A stretch of 64,000 nucleotides of DNA from Levilactobacillus lanxiensis (lineage in GTDB: Bacteria; Bacillota; Bacilli; Lactobacillales; Lactobacillaceae). Under the pieces are notes generated by a model. The model saw only the letters and a list, made by a program, of their open reading frames with translations. It was not told where the DNA came from and did no database searches. Location of the stretch: NCBI RefSeq assembly GCF_016861655.1, contig NZ_BOLN01000008.1, forward strand, positions 1-64,000. Reading direction: 5' to 3'. Each line of letters starts with the position of its first letter. Position 1 is the first letter of the stretch. This document shows positions 34,978-43,517 of this stretch, piece after piece. The position numbers and the translations under genes are program-made.

Positions 34978-35847
34978 GTGACGGACCTAGTAACCACCAC
35001 AGCCACCTCTTCCAAGTGGCTGCAACATTATTTAAATACCTTTGACTGGGAAAAGGTGCTGCACCTGATTACCAGCCGCTTTCTGAGTCTCCTCTTCCTC
35101 ACCCTGTTGTTCTTCGTGATCAACGTGGTGGGTCGGTGGATTCTCAACCGGAGTTTCAAACGCTACCTGGTACCTAAAGACGGCCCCACCAACCGCCTAC
35201 AGACCATCAGCATGCTGACGATGAATCTGTTCCACTACACGATTATCTTCTTCTGGGCCTACGCCATGCTCTCCACTTTGGGTGTGCCGGTCGGGACGTT
35301 GGTCGCTGGTGCCGGGATCTTCAGTTTGGCTTTAGGCCTGGGTGCCCAGGGTTTTGTCAGCGACTTGGTCACCGGGATTTCCATCCTGATGGAACAACAA
35401 TTTGACGTGGGCGACACGGTTAAAATTGGGCTGATCACCGGGACCGTTTCAGCCATGGGCTTGCGCACCACGCAGGTTACCGAGGCGGATGGGACCGTCA
35501 ACTTCATCCCCAACCGCAACATCACCATCGTGGCCAACCGCTCGCGTAACGACATGCACGCCACCATCAATATTCCCATCGCGCCAACGACGCCGGTCGA
35601 AAAGTTACCCGCCATTATTCATGCCACAAACGACCGCCTGCTGCCGGAACATCCCAGCGTGGTCGGCGAACCCGTCATCACCGGTGTGGTCACGTTACCA
35701 ACCGGCGAACTGGTTTATCAGGTCAACCTGGTTGCCAAGAGTGGTAGCCAATTTGGCTTACAGGCCGCTTTCCTAACCGCCTATCTCAAGGCGATTCGTG
35801 AGGCTGGCATTCTCCTGCCCACGCACAACACGCTCCAGAATAAATAA
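34978..35847 (+). CDS. small-conductance mechanosensitive channel (MscS family)
   Basis: A 289-residue MscS-type channel that opens on membrane tension to release osmolytes. Helices near residues 25-48, 75-97 and 105-130; the pore helix and start of the beta domain are GAGIFSLALGLGAQGFVSDLVTGISILMEQQFDVGDTVKIG (about 113-153), with the conserved Gly/Ala packing and the GAQ-FVSD motif. The C-terminal alpha/beta domain ends ILLPTHNTLQ. The start is GTG after AAAAGGAGGGC. Monocistronic with its own terminator. Divergent from the DUF948 gene. Confidence 0.9.
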   Translation: MTDLVTTTATSSKWLQHYLNTFDWEKVLHLITSRFLSLLFLTLLFFVINVVGRWILNRSFKRYLVPKDGPTNRLQTISMLTMNLFHYTIIFFWAYAMLSTLGVPVGTLVAGAGIFSLALGLGAQGFVSDLVTGISILMEQQFDVGDTVKIGLITGTVSAMGLRTTQVTEADGTVNFIPNRNITIVANRSRNDMHATINIPIAPTTPVEKLPAIIHATNDRLLPEHPSVVGEPVITGVVTLPTGELVYQVNLVAKSGSQFGLQAAFLTAYLKAIREAGILLPTHNTLQNK

Positions 35848-35851
35848 CACG

Positions 35852-35888
35852 AAGCTTGACTCGAGTCTTCTGGGGTCAAGCTTTTTTT
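35852..35888 (+). terminator. terminator of the mscS-like gene
   Basis: AAGCTTGAC / GTCAAGCTTTTTTT hairpin immediately behind the stop. Confidence 0.85.
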
Positions 35889-35893
35889 GCACG

Positions 35894-35930
35894 AAAAAAA
35901 CAGGTAACGACCGCGGCCATCACCTGTTTT
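35894..35930 (-). terminator. terminator of the small membrane-peptide gene
   Basis: AACAGGTG / ACCTGTTTTTTT with an inner GC-rich stem; T-run on the minus strand. Confidence 0.85.
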
Positions 35931-35952
35931 CCTAATTGCGATTTTCAGTTAC

Positions 35953-36111
35953 CTAGCGGTCCAGCCGCCACCAATCAATGGTGCTGATCAAGGCCAGGAC
36001 AAATAGGATCAAAAATGACCAGTAACTTCCGGCACCGGTAGCTGCCATGAAGGCTAGCCCAATCGCAAATAACCAGAGGATCCCAATCAGGATACCTAAA
36101 ACCAGTTTCAT
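35953..36111 (-). CDS. 52-residue hydrophobic membrane peptide
   Basis: A short ORF starting MKLVLGILIGILWLFAIGLAF and ending WWRLDR. Two hydrophobic segments (about 3-22 and 30-45) are separated by AATGAGSYW, so it should be a two-helix hairpin in the membrane. GAAGGGGGA lies before the ATG and a strong terminator follows directly, which supports real expression. It sits 42 bp downstream of the CBS-domain gene, in the same direction. I do not recognise the family. Confidence 0.7.
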   Translation of the reverse strand: MKLVLGILIGILWLFAIGLAFMAATGAGSYWSFLILFVLALISTIDWWRLDR

Positions 36112-36153
36112 CAGAAATTCCCCCTTCATTTAACGACGGCGAACCACCAATGC

Positions 36154-36645
36154 TTAGTGGTCGCCATTTTCAATCACTTTTTCCCGCGGGGTGACCAGGT
36201 AATGGTCATCTAAATTGTGGGCTAAGTAGTTTACGCGTTTTAAAATTTCACGGCGGGTAATGATACCCTGAAAAACATTATCTTGATTTAATAACGGGAT
36301 AAAGGGTTCATCCACCATATAGCTTAAGATTGTTTCTAATTTAGCTGGGTCATCTACCCAGTGCTCTACCGGTAACATGGCGTCGGCCACGGTGTAGTTG
36401 CTCAGCTGTTCCACCGCAGCGCCTGGCACATGCAACAATTTATCGGTAATTGCGGCTAGCGAAATCATCCCCTGCAGGTGATCATCGGGGTCGAGAACCG
36501 GAATCCGGCTGTACCCGACCTTAGAGAGCACCATCAAAGCATGCTCCAGCGTATTGGTCGCTGTCACGTTGGCAACGACCGCGGCTGGAATCACATAGCT
36601 CTTGGGGTCATTGCGCAATAGCTGCTCAACAGCAGGGTCAATCAT
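36154..36645 (-). CDS. CBS-domain protein, CbpB-like (cyclic-di-AMP binding protein)
   Basis: A 163-residue protein with two CBS domains (about 15-70 and 85-140): LSKVGYSRIPVLDPDDHLQGMISLAAI and YMVDEPFIPLLNQDNVFQGIITRREIL. Length and pattern fit CbpB/DarB, which binds cyclic-di-AMP and in Bacillus and Listeria relays it to Rel or pyruvate carboxylase. Ligand binding is inferred from the family. AAAGGATGAC precedes the ATG. It follows yfcE by 21 bp in the murI-XTPase-yfcE-cbpB run. Confidence 0.82.
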   Translation of the reverse strand: MIDPAVEQLLRNDPKSYVIPAAVVANVTATNTLEHALMVLSKVGYSRIPVLDPDDHLQGMISLAAITDKLLHVPGAAVEQLSNYTVADAMLPVEHWVDDPAKLETILSYMVDEPFIPLLNQDNVFQGIITRREILKRVNYLAHNLDDHYLVTPREKVIENGDH

Positions 36646-36666
36646 GGGTCATGTCATCCTTTCTAG

Positions 36667-37185
36667 TTACGAACGGTCAAAGGTAAATTTTAAATCGGGC
36701 ACGGGCTGGGCGTCACGGGTGTAATACTGGACGACCCATTGCGTCGGCGTCACGGTAATCATGGCACAGGTGCCTCCTAGCTGACGGAACTCGCCGCGCG
36801 GCTGACTGATACTCCCGGGATTCACGAAAACGTGGCCCCCGACCGCTTCGGCCGCCAGCTCATGGGTGTGGCCGTAAAAGACCAGGTCGGCCTGTTCCTG
36901 ATCCGCGTGCAATTTCAGCTTGGTCAGGTCCCAATGCACCTCATCGTAGTGGCCGTGCGTCAATAGCACCTTGCAGCCATCGACCGTGGGCGTTTGCACC
37001 AACGGTAACTGACTGTCAAAGTCCATGTTGCCCATCACCACGTACGCATCCTTAAACCAGGGATCATCGGCGTTCATTTCGGAATCGCCACAGTGAAAAA
37101 TGGTATCCGGTTGCAATGCCTGCTTGAGACTGACCAGGATGTCCCGGTCTCCATGATTATCACTGACTACCAGCCAACGTGTCAT
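36667..37185 (-). CDS. YfcE/MJ0936 family metallophosphoesterase
   Basis: A 172-residue calcineurin-like phosphodiesterase. Metal motifs: LVVSDNHGDRD (about 4-14), FHCGDSE (about 35-41), VMGNMD (about 52-57), LLTHGHYDEV (about 78-87) and FYGHTHELA (about 108-116). VNPGSISQPRG is the family ending. The ATG at 37185 shares its A with the TAA stop of the XTPase gene, and GGGAGG precedes it, so the two are coupled. Substrate in lactobacilli is not established. Confidence 0.88.
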   Translation of the reverse strand: MTRWLVVSDNHGDRDILVSLKQALQPDTIFHCGDSEMNADDPWFKDAYVVMGNMDFDSQLPLVQTPTVDGCKVLLTHGHYDEVHWDLTKLKLHADQEQADLVFYGHTHELAAEAVGGHVFVNPGSISQPRGEFRQLGGTCAMITVTPTQWVVQYYTRDAQPVPDLKFTFDRS

Positions 37186-37787
37186 TATTTTTCCTCCCAC
37201 CATTCATCGAATTGCGGTAACATTGCCGCCGTGGCCTTAGCCCGGTGACTGTGTTGATTCTTCTGGGCCAAGCTCATTTCGGCAAAGGTCGCGTGTTCTG
37301 CGGGCACATAAAATAAGGGATCGTACCCGAAACCGTCTTCGCCACGGGGCGCCGTTAAAATTTCACCGCGCACCTCACCCGTAGCCACGAGCTTCTTGCC
37401 ATTTGGCTTGATCAACACTAGCGACGTATGAAACCCAGCGCCCCGTTGTGCGGCGGGAACGCCTTGTAGATTCGCCAACAATTTGGCATTGTTCTTGGCA
37501 TCATCGTGATCACCGGCGTACCGCGCAGAATAAATGCCCGGTTCACCATTGAGGGCGTCGACCATCAGGCCGGAATCGTCCGCTAAAACGGGCAGCTGCG
37601 TCTGTTCAGCCACCGCGGTCGCCTTCAGCGTGGCATTTTCCGTGAAGGTCGTCCCCGTTTCCGCAACCTGTGTGAGATTGGGGAAATCTGCCAGCGTCTT
37701 CACCGTCAGGCCCTTGGGCTCAAAAATAGCGCGAAATTCACGGGCCTTCCCCGCGTTGTTCGTGGCGATTACCAATGTGTTGTCCAT
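37185..37787 (-). CDS. XTP/dITP diphosphatase (non-canonical purine NTP pyrophosphatase)
   Basis: A 200-residue HAM1/RdgB enzyme that removes ITP, dITP and XTP from the nucleotide pool. Motifs: VIATNNAGKAREF (about 5-17), VLADDSGLMVDALNGEPGIYSARYAG (about 65-90) and GFGYDPLFYVP (about 145-155), ending HRAKA. ATG at 37787 is chosen because GGAGGTAGAATAAGC precedes it; the longer reading runs into murI. The murI stop is two bases upstream, a conserved coupling in Firmicutes. Confidence 0.92.
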   Translation of the reverse strand: MDNTLVIATNNAGKAREFRAIFEPKGLTVKTLADFPNLTQVAETGTTFTENATLKATAVAEQTQLPVLADDSGLMVDALNGEPGIYSARYAGDHDDAKNNAKLLANLQGVPAAQRGAGFHTSLVLIKPNGKKLVATGEVRGEILTAPRGEDGFGYDPLFYVPAEHATFAEMSLAQKNQHSHRAKATAAMLPQFDEWWEEK

Positions 37788-37789
37788 GC

Positions 37790-38620
37790 TTATTCTACCT
37801 CCGCGGGAGTCGCTAACGTGCTGACATCTAAGTGGGTGACGTGCTTCGGTGCGATGTCTAACCACTCACTGGCCAATTGATTAAACTGGTCAACGTCACC
37901 GGTCGTGTAATACGTCGCCGTCACGGGTTGCCCCGTGGTATTCAGCTCATGCTTGTCTTTCAAAATGGCTGCCGTTTGTTCAGCAGCTGATACACCGGGA
38001 TCGACCAACGTGACGTCGGGCCCGATTGCCCGTTGAATGGCGTCCCGCAGCAGTGGAAAATGAGTGCAACCCATGACCAACGTATCAATGTCGGTGCCTT
38101 GGAAGGGTGCCAAGTTTTGGGCCACCACTTCTTGGGCGTGAGCCGAGGTCAAATCATTGTGTTCGGCCAACGTCACCAGTTGGGGACAGGCGACACTCAC
38201 AACCTGGTTCTGCGCATCGACGGCCAAAATATCCTGTTGATACTGGCCGCTCTTGACGGTGCCTTCCGTTGCAATGACACCAATCTTGTGGTTCTTGGTG
38301 ACCTTAGCCGCCGTCGTGGCCCCGGGAGCAATCACCCCAACCACGGGCACGGGTAGTTCCGACTGCATCTGCGTTAAGGCCGCTGCTGTCGCCGTGTTGC
38401 AAGCGATAACAAATATTTTAATGTTGGCATGTTGCCGTAAGTAAGTGGCAATCTGTCGCGTAAAGGTCGTGACCTCTTCAACCGTTCGGGGACCGTATGG
38501 CAAGCGCGCCTGGTCGCCCAAAAAGACCGTATTTTCAGCTGGTAATAACCGCTGAACTTCCTTTAAAACTGTTAAACCGCCGACTCCTGAATCCATGAGA
38601 CCAATCGGATCTGTTTGCAT
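37790..38620 (-). CDS. murI: glutamate racemase
   Basis: A 276-residue racemase that makes D-glutamate for peptidoglycan. The two catalytic cysteines are in IACNTATAA (about residues 72-80) and VMGCTHFPLL (about 183-192). The start GLMDSGVGGLTVLKEVQRLLP and LGDQARLPYGPR substrate loop are intact. GAAGGAGCG precedes the ATG. It is the first gene of the murI-XTPase-yfcE-cbpB run, divergent from yslB. Confidence 0.93.
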   Translation of the reverse strand: MQTDPIGLMDSGVGGLTVLKEVQRLLPAENTVFLGDQARLPYGPRTVEEVTTFTRQIATYLRQHANIKIFVIACNTATAAALTQMQSELPVPVVGVIAPGATTAAKVTKNHKIGVIATEGTVKSGQYQQDILAVDAQNQVVSVACPQLVTLAEHNDLTSAHAQEVVAQNLAPFQGTDIDTLVMGCTHFPLLRDAIQRAIGPDVTLVDPGVSAAEQTAAILKDKHELNTTGQPVTATYYTTGDVDQFNQLASEWLDIAPKHVTHLDVSTLATPAEVE

Positions 38621-38763
38621 GAATCAACGCTCCTTCTCGATGTTCTTGAATCTCCATTATCGCCTTTTTATTAACCGGTTTCAAGTTTCCTGCCAGGCAA
38701 AACGCCAATTCTCATAAATATACGTAAAATTCACCGGATAGTCATATTCCTGAAACAAATACG

Positions 38764-38769
38764 GTATAA
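38764..38769 (+). promoter_or_regulatory. -10 box of the yslB-like gene
   Basis: TATAAT, 39 bp before the GTG start; the -35 is poor. Confidence 0.4.
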
Positions 38770-38807
38770 TGAGTTCAGAAACTATCGGAATGAAGGAGTC
38801 CACCATC

Positions 38808-39326
38808 GTGAAAAACTTATATCAAACCGTCATGGCTGATGCCGACGGTGCCGCAAATCTGCCACAAATGTTACTCAGAGAAGCCTTACTCCCAGAATTG
38901 TTAGGCGATGACCAGGGCGATATCAACTACTGGGCGGGCAAATCACTGGCTCGCCGGTTCCCAATCGGCAATCCCAAGGACGCCGCTACCTTCTTTGAGC
39001 AAGTTGGGTTTGGCCACTTGTCCCTGATCAAACAGACGGCCCAAATGACCCGTTGGCAACTCAGCGGTACGCCCGTTAAGCTGCGGAAACAATTACAGGG
39101 CGATGACGACTTCACGTTGGAAGCGGGCTTCCTCGCAGAAATGATGGCCCAACAACTGGGTGTTTCCGCTGAAGCCGAGTTGACTGAAACTTCACGTAAG
39201 CTGCAGGCTACCACCGTCACCTTCGACGTCTACACCGATCCCGAAGATGTGATTCCGGACTACGACGCCCCCACCCCACTGGCGGTGGTTCGCGACGAAC
39301 CTGCCGAATCACCTGAAGAAAACTAG
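38808..39326 (+). CDS. YslB family protein (DUF2507)
   Basis: A 172-residue protein of the V4R-like YslB family: LYQTVMADADGAANLPQMLLREALLPELLG at the start, INYWAGKSLARRFP (about 38-51) and FTLEAGFLAEMMAQQLG (about 103-119). YslB is found near murI and rdgB in many Firmicutes. Function unknown. The GTG at 38808 is chosen because AAGGAGTCC is correctly spaced; the track's longer ORF overlaps the promoter. The last 20 residues are acidic. Confidence 0.82.
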   Translation: MKNLYQTVMADADGAANLPQMLLREALLPELLGDDQGDINYWAGKSLARRFPIGNPKDAATFFEQVGFGHLSLIKQTAQMTRWQLSGTPVKLRKQLQGDDDFTLEAGFLAEMMAQQLGVSAEAELTETSRKLQATTVTFDVYTDPEDVIPDYDAPTPLAVVRDEPAESPEEN

Positions 39327-39340
39327 CCAAGTTTCACGTA

Positions 39341-39378
39341 AGCACTGACCGCGCTATCACGAGGGTCAGTGCTTTTTT
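39341..39378 (+). terminator. terminator of the yslB-like gene
   Basis: AGCACTGACC / GGTCAGTGCTTTTTT. Confidence 0.9.
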
Positions 39379-39382
39379 CGTT

Positions 39383-39417
39383 AAAAAAAACGGCCGCCAC
39401 CGCAGTGACGACCGTTT
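39383..39417 (-). terminator. terminator of trxA
   Basis: AACGGTCG.C.C / G.G.CGGCCGTTTTTTTT on the minus strand. Confidence 0.9.
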
Positions 39418-39426
39418 GCCAACGCG

Positions 39427-39747
39427 TTAAGCTTCCACGTATTGGTCCAAAATCTTCTTTAATTGATCCTTGGAGTGGTAACCCACGATAGAATCGACCA
39501 CTTGGCCGTCTTTCTTCACGAGTAAGGTTGGGATACTCATGATCCCAAAGGATTGTGGCGTGTTAGGGTTGGCGTCAACGTCCATCTTGTTGAACGTGAC
39601 GTTGTCCATTTCCTCAGATAATTGTTCAACGACTGGTGATTGCATCCGACAAGGACCACACCAAGTTGCCCAAAAGTCCGTCAGGGTTACGCCCTTAGCG
39701 GTGTCCTGTTCAAAGGTCTTATCAGTTGTTTCTGCTACTGCTGCCAT
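39427..39747 (-). CDS. trxA: thioredoxin
   Basis: A 106-residue classical thioredoxin. The redox site ATWCGPCRM lies near residues 28-36 and the cis-Pro in FGIMSIPTLLV near 70-80. Cytoplasmic disulfide reductant for ribonucleotide reductase, peroxidases and others. The ATG is close to GGAGGC. In lactobacilli trxA follows mutS2, as here, but the two are 840 bp apart and separated by R5, R6 and a terminator, so it must have its own promoter. Confidence 0.94.
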   Translation of the reverse strand: MAAVAETTDKTFEQDTAKGVTLTDFWATWCGPCRMQSPVVEQLSEEMDNVTFNKMDVDANPNTPQSFGIMSIPTLLVKKDGQVVDSIVGYHSKDQLKKILDQYVEA

Positions 39748-39878
39748 TCAGAATTGCCTCCTTATCAAATTTAATCACGACTTCATATCTTTCAGTCTAC
39801 CAGAATTTTTTGAAATCACAACTAAGTTGCTTACAATTTATTAGCATTCGCATTTGATCCGGGGGTACGTCGTTGTCT

Positions 39879-40152
39879 TCGCCTCCGGGCCGGTGAAAAC
39901 TGAGCCGTGACGCTGTGTCAGCTGTCCGTTCCCGCCGGCGGGTTCAAAACGCCCTGCTATGGGGCCGGTTCCAGCCTGAGAACCGGGCTTCCACCTCAAC
40001 CTTGCGCCTGAAACCCGGTCGCAAAGGTTGTCCCGTGGGCTAGGCTGAGCAAAAACCTCAGCCAAGACCACCGACACAGCTGGGCATTTTGCCCCGCCTC
40101 TGGTCACTTATACTGGCCAGCTCGGCTCATTTTCACCAGTCCTGCGGCTGAC
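39879..40152 (+). repeat. structured repeat R5 (composite: type I inside type II ends)
   Basis: Type II outer arms CCGGTGAAAACTGAGCCG (39890 on) and CGGCTCATTTTCACCAG (40123 on) enclose a complete type I unit. Type I closing stem, P3 (CCTTGCG / CGCAAAGG) and P4 (GGCTGAG / CTCAGCC) are paired. GCCTCCGG opens and CCTGCGGC closes it. Near-copy of R3. Convergent with R6. Confidence 0.82.
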
Positions 40153-40282
40153 GCGGCATTACCCCGCATCAAACGGCTCATCAATCAATTTGGTCGCACT
40201 TAATTGTCTGACTAATTGGTTAGTTGGTACAGTTCCAATCACATGGTTACTATAACGCAGCTATGTTATAATCCGCCTAACC

Positions 40283-40319
40283 AAAAAGTCCCCCAGTAAG
40301 CAATTTACTGAGGGACTTT
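40283..40319 (-). terminator. terminator between R5 and R6, probably of mutS2
   Basis: AAAGTCCC.CAGTAA / TTACTG.GGGACTTTTT. T-run on the minus strand, 267 bp behind mutS2, so R6 would be in the mutS2 3' untranslated region. Confidence 0.75.
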
Positions 40320-40396
40320 GAACATGAGACAATTTAATACATACACAACTCCACACACGCCCCGGTGATGGCTCCACCGTTGGGCTCTCACGCCCT

Positions 40397-40575
40397 GTAA
40401 GCCGTGAGGGCGGGGAAAATACTCTCAGTTGGGGGATTTTCTAAGTGCTTCCCTTAGAAAATGGCGACTTTGAAACTCGTTTCTCAGAGGTTCAAAGCGA
40501 GGTTGAAGACCGCTTCTCAGGCTTCAGCCGTCCTCCCCCTAACGTTCCAGAGTATTTTCCCCGCCCGGTAAGGCG
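40397..40575 (-). repeat. structured repeat R6 (type II)
   Basis: Minus orientation. Arms GGGCGGGGAAAATACTCT and AGAGTATTTTCCCCGCCC pair perfectly over 18 bp. P2 is TGAAG..CTTCA with the GCCTGAGAAGCGGTC loop. P3 is CTTTGAA / TTCAAAG. P4 is ATTTTCTAAG / CTTAGAAAAT (40436-40445 / 40453-40462). It starts 10 bp behind the mutS2 stop. Confidence 0.85.
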
Positions 40576-40585
40576 CTGAAAAAGA

Positions 40586-42949
40586 CTACTTAAACCGTAC
40601 AACCGTAGACCCGTCACCACCGGCGTTGGCTGGGGAGAAGCCGAAGCTCTTGATGCGGTTATTCCGCTTCAAGTACTCGGTGACCCCTTTCCGCAATGCC
40701 CCGGTACCCTTCCCGTGAATAATCGTCACGGATGGGTAACCCGCTAGCAAGGCGGAATCAATGTACCGGTCGACTTCGGCCATCGCCTCTTCGTAGCGGT
40801 GACCCCGGAGATCTAAGGTTGGCGACATGCCGTTGGAGCCACTGCGTTTCACACTGGCTCGCGGTTGTTTAGCCGACTTGGCTGGATCCTTGGCCTTTTC
40901 CAGGTCGTTGGTGGCAATCTTCATTTTCAGGATTCCCAGTTGGACTTCCCAGTGGCCGTCATCCAGCTGCTGCATCAGGACCCCGATTTGGCCGTAGGAC
41001 TTGACCAGCACGCTGTCACCCTTATGGAAGTCGAGCTTGGCCTTTTCACGCCGCAGAACCCGGTTCTTCTTGAGCTTGGTATCCTGTTGCAGGGCGTTCA
41101 AAGCCCCTTGAGCCGCAATCAGTTCGTCTTCCTTAACAACGCTCTGACCGGCCGCCAACTGTTTCTTCCGCAAATCAGAAATGATTTGGTTGGCCCGTTT
41201 GCGAGACTCATCGACCAGCCGGTTGGCGTCGCGCTTAGCGTCCGTCATCAGCTGATCCTTTTGCTGTTGATAACTGTTAAATTGCTTTTGTAATTGATCG
41301 TGTAACTCATCGGCCTCAGCCAATTGGGTCCGCAAACTCTCGGCATCATCGTCGACCCGCCGCTTTTGTTCGGTCAGATCGGAAATCATGGCGTTCAAGT
41401 CTTGACTGTCTTGGTCGGTCAACCCCCGAGCCGCGTCGATCACCTGTGACGGCATCCCCAGCCGGGCCGCAATGTCTAAGGCATTACTCCGTCCAGGAAT
41501 CCCAATCAACAGCTTATACGTTGGTTGGAGCGTTTCGCCGTTGAACTCCATGCTGGCGTTAATCGTATCCGGCCGGTTGTACCCGTAAGCCTTCAGCTCA
41601 GGATAGTGGGTCGACGCCATGACATAGCTGCCCAGCGTTCCGATTTCATCCAAAATGGCAATGGCCAGTGCGGCCCCCTCTTGGGGATCGGTACCGGCAC
41701 CCAGTTCATCGACGACAATCAAGCTGTGGTCGTCGGCCTGTTTCAGGATAGACACGATATTTTCCATGTGCCCGGAGAACGTACTCAGGCTCTGCTCGAT
41801 GGATTGTTCATCCCCGATGTCCGCGAAAATATCGTTGAAGATACCAATCACACTGTTTTCATTGGCGGGAATAAATAGTCCCGACTGACCCATTAATTGG
41901 ACCAGCGCCAACGTCTTCAGCGTGATGGTCTTCCCACCCGTGTTGGGCCCGGTCACGATGATGGCCTTGTAGTCCTTACCGATGGTGATGTCGTTGGCCA
42001 CGACCTTCCGCTGATCAATCAGTGGATGACGGGCTTGCCGCAAGCTGACCTGATTATCCAGGGACAGTTTGGGTTCGGTGGCCTTCAAATGGTGGGCGTA
42101 CTTGGCCTTGGCGTTGATGAAATCAAAGTGCCCCAAAATTTCTGAGTTCCGTAAAATTTCATCCTGGTACGGGTCAAGTAAGGCCGTCAATTCGGCTAAG
42201 ATCCGTTGTTCCTCGTGACGTTCATCCATTTGATTTTGCCGTAACCGGTTGTTCAAGCCCACAACTGCTTGGGGTTCAATGAACAGCGTTTGGCCACTGG
42301 CACTTTGGTCATGCACGATGCCACCAAAGTGTTGCTTGTAAGCGGCCTGAACGGGAATCACGTAACGGTCATCCCGAATGGTCACGATGGTTTCACTCAG
42401 ATATTTGGCATCTTTACCCCGGGTGTATTGGTCCATGGTCCGGCGGATTTCAGCTTCGGTCTGGGTGATGTGCTGGCGAATCTGCTTCAAGGCGGGTGAG
42501 GCTTCATCCGTGATGCGACCGTCGCCCTCTAATGAGATTCGCAACCGCCGCGTCACATCGGGTAACGTGACCAATTCCTTCACGACCCGGTCCAGCCGGC
42601 GTAAATCAACTTCCTTTTCAGCGAGGTCGTGGAAAAATTTGACCACGGTTCCAGTCGTCCATAAGACCCGACTGATCTGGGCCAATTCCAACCCGTTCAG
42701 GGCAGCCTCCATGGCTAACCGATGTAAATGCGGCCGGATATCATCCAACTTGGGCAGTGGAATCCCACTCTCTAAGCGGTAGATGTCGGCACCGTCTCTG
42801 GTTTCATCCAACCAGGTCTGCAGTTGTTTGGCATCCGCGGTTGGGGCCAGCTGACTCAGCTCATGCTGACCAGCTGCCGAGACCAAGTAAGTGCGTAAGG
42901 CTTGCTTGATTCGGTCGTACTCCATAATTTTTAATGTTTTTTGATTCAT
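40586..42949 (-). CDS. mutS2: endonuclease MutS2
   Basis: A 787-residue MutS2. It lacks the mismatch-binding domain I and starts directly with the core domain (MNQKTLKIMEYDRIKQAL). Walker A IVTGPNTGGKTITLKTLAL lies near 328-346, Walker B SLIVVDELGAGTDPQEGAALA near 404-424, and the C-terminal Smr nuclease domain (about 705-787) has LDLRGHRYEEAM and IIHGKGTGALRKGV. A long coiled region (510-620) separates them. The family acts in recombination control or in splitting collided ribosomes. GAGAGGAG precedes the ATG. It follows cvpA and zapA in one operon. Confidence 0.95.
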   Translation of the reverse strand: MNQKTLKIMEYDRIKQALRTYLVSAAGQHELSQLAPTADAKQLQTWLDETRDGADIYRLESGIPLPKLDDIRPHLHRLAMEAALNGLELAQISRVLWTTGTVVKFFHDLAEKEVDLRRLDRVVKELVTLPDVTRRLRISLEGDGRITDEASPALKQIRQHITQTEAEIRRTMDQYTRGKDAKYLSETIVTIRDDRYVIPVQAAYKQHFGGIVHDQSASGQTLFIEPQAVVGLNNRLRQNQMDERHEEQRILAELTALLDPYQDEILRNSEILGHFDFINAKAKYAHHLKATEPKLSLDNQVSLRQARHPLIDQRKVVANDITIGKDYKAIIVTGPNTGGKTITLKTLALVQLMGQSGLFIPANENSVIGIFNDIFADIGDEQSIEQSLSTFSGHMENIVSILKQADDHSLIVVDELGAGTDPQEGAALAIAILDEIGTLGSYVMASTHYPELKAYGYNRPDTINASMEFNGETLQPTYKLLIGIPGRSNALDIAARLGMPSQVIDAARGLTDQDSQDLNAMISDLTEQKRRVDDDAESLRTQLAEADELHDQLQKQFNSYQQQKDQLMTDAKRDANRLVDESRKRANQIISDLRKKQLAAGQSVVKEDELIAAQGALNALQQDTKLKKNRVLRREKAKLDFHKGDSVLVKSYGQIGVLMQQLDDGHWEVQLGILKMKIATNDLEKAKDPAKSAKQPRASVKRSGSNGMSPTLDLRGHRYEEAMAEVDRYIDSALLAGYPSVTIIHGKGTGALRKGVTEYLKRNNRIKSFGFSPANAGGDGSTVVRFK

Positions 42950-42976
42950 CGGCGAACTCCTCTCTCCCGAATCAAT

Positions 42977-43516
42977 CTAATTCGATTCATGCTCCGTCAG
43001 CCACCAGGTGAACACCTGCTTTGACAGCACGGGTGTCTGTTTGACGATCCACTGGGCGACTGGAGAGGCTTGATAACTGTTTTGAAAACCCTGAATTGGT
43101 AACAGGATCAGTAAATTTAAGGTTAAAAAAATGACCACATAACGAATGACCAGATTAATCAGACCACCCGCTAAGGAATTAACTTGATGAATCACCGGCA
43201 ACCAGGTCACCTTGTTGATGCCATAAGCTAACTTGCGGACAATGAAAAAGCCCACGGTCAAAATGGCCGAAAATGCGAGACCATTTAAAAAGAAACTGCT
43301 ACTCTCAGCCGCGGTCACGGCACTAGCGGAACTGTTCAGGGAAAGATTTCCCACGAACTGGCCCACGCCGCTCGCCAGTGGTTTGGCACCCAACCGGGCG
43401 ATAATCCAAACAATCAAGTAGCCAATCGTGCTAATAATCTGTAATACCAGTCCCCGCCGGTAGCCCCGACGAAAACCAAAGATGAGAACTGCGAGAATAA
43501 TTAAGCTTAAAACCAA
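42977..43516 (-). CDS. CvpA family membrane protein
   Basis: A 179-residue polytopic protein of the CvpA/YshB family: ILAVLIFGFRRGYRRGLVLQIISTIGYLIVWIIARLGAKPLA at the start, then helices near 78-97, 110-135 and 138-158. Firmicute homologues sit between zapA and mutS2. The E. coli homologue is linked with colicin V release and envelope stress; the role here is unknown. It begins one base behind zapA and is part of that operon. Confidence 0.85.
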   Translation of the reverse strand: MVLSLIILAVLIFGFRRGYRRGLVLQIISTIGYLIVWIIARLGAKPLASGVGQFVGNLSLNSSASAVTAAESSSFFLNGLAFSAILTVGFFIVRKLAYGINKVTWLPVIHQVNSLAGGLINLVIRYVVIFLTLNLLILLPIQGFQNSYQASPVAQWIVKQTPVLSKQVFTWWLTEHESN

Positions 43517-43517
43517 A

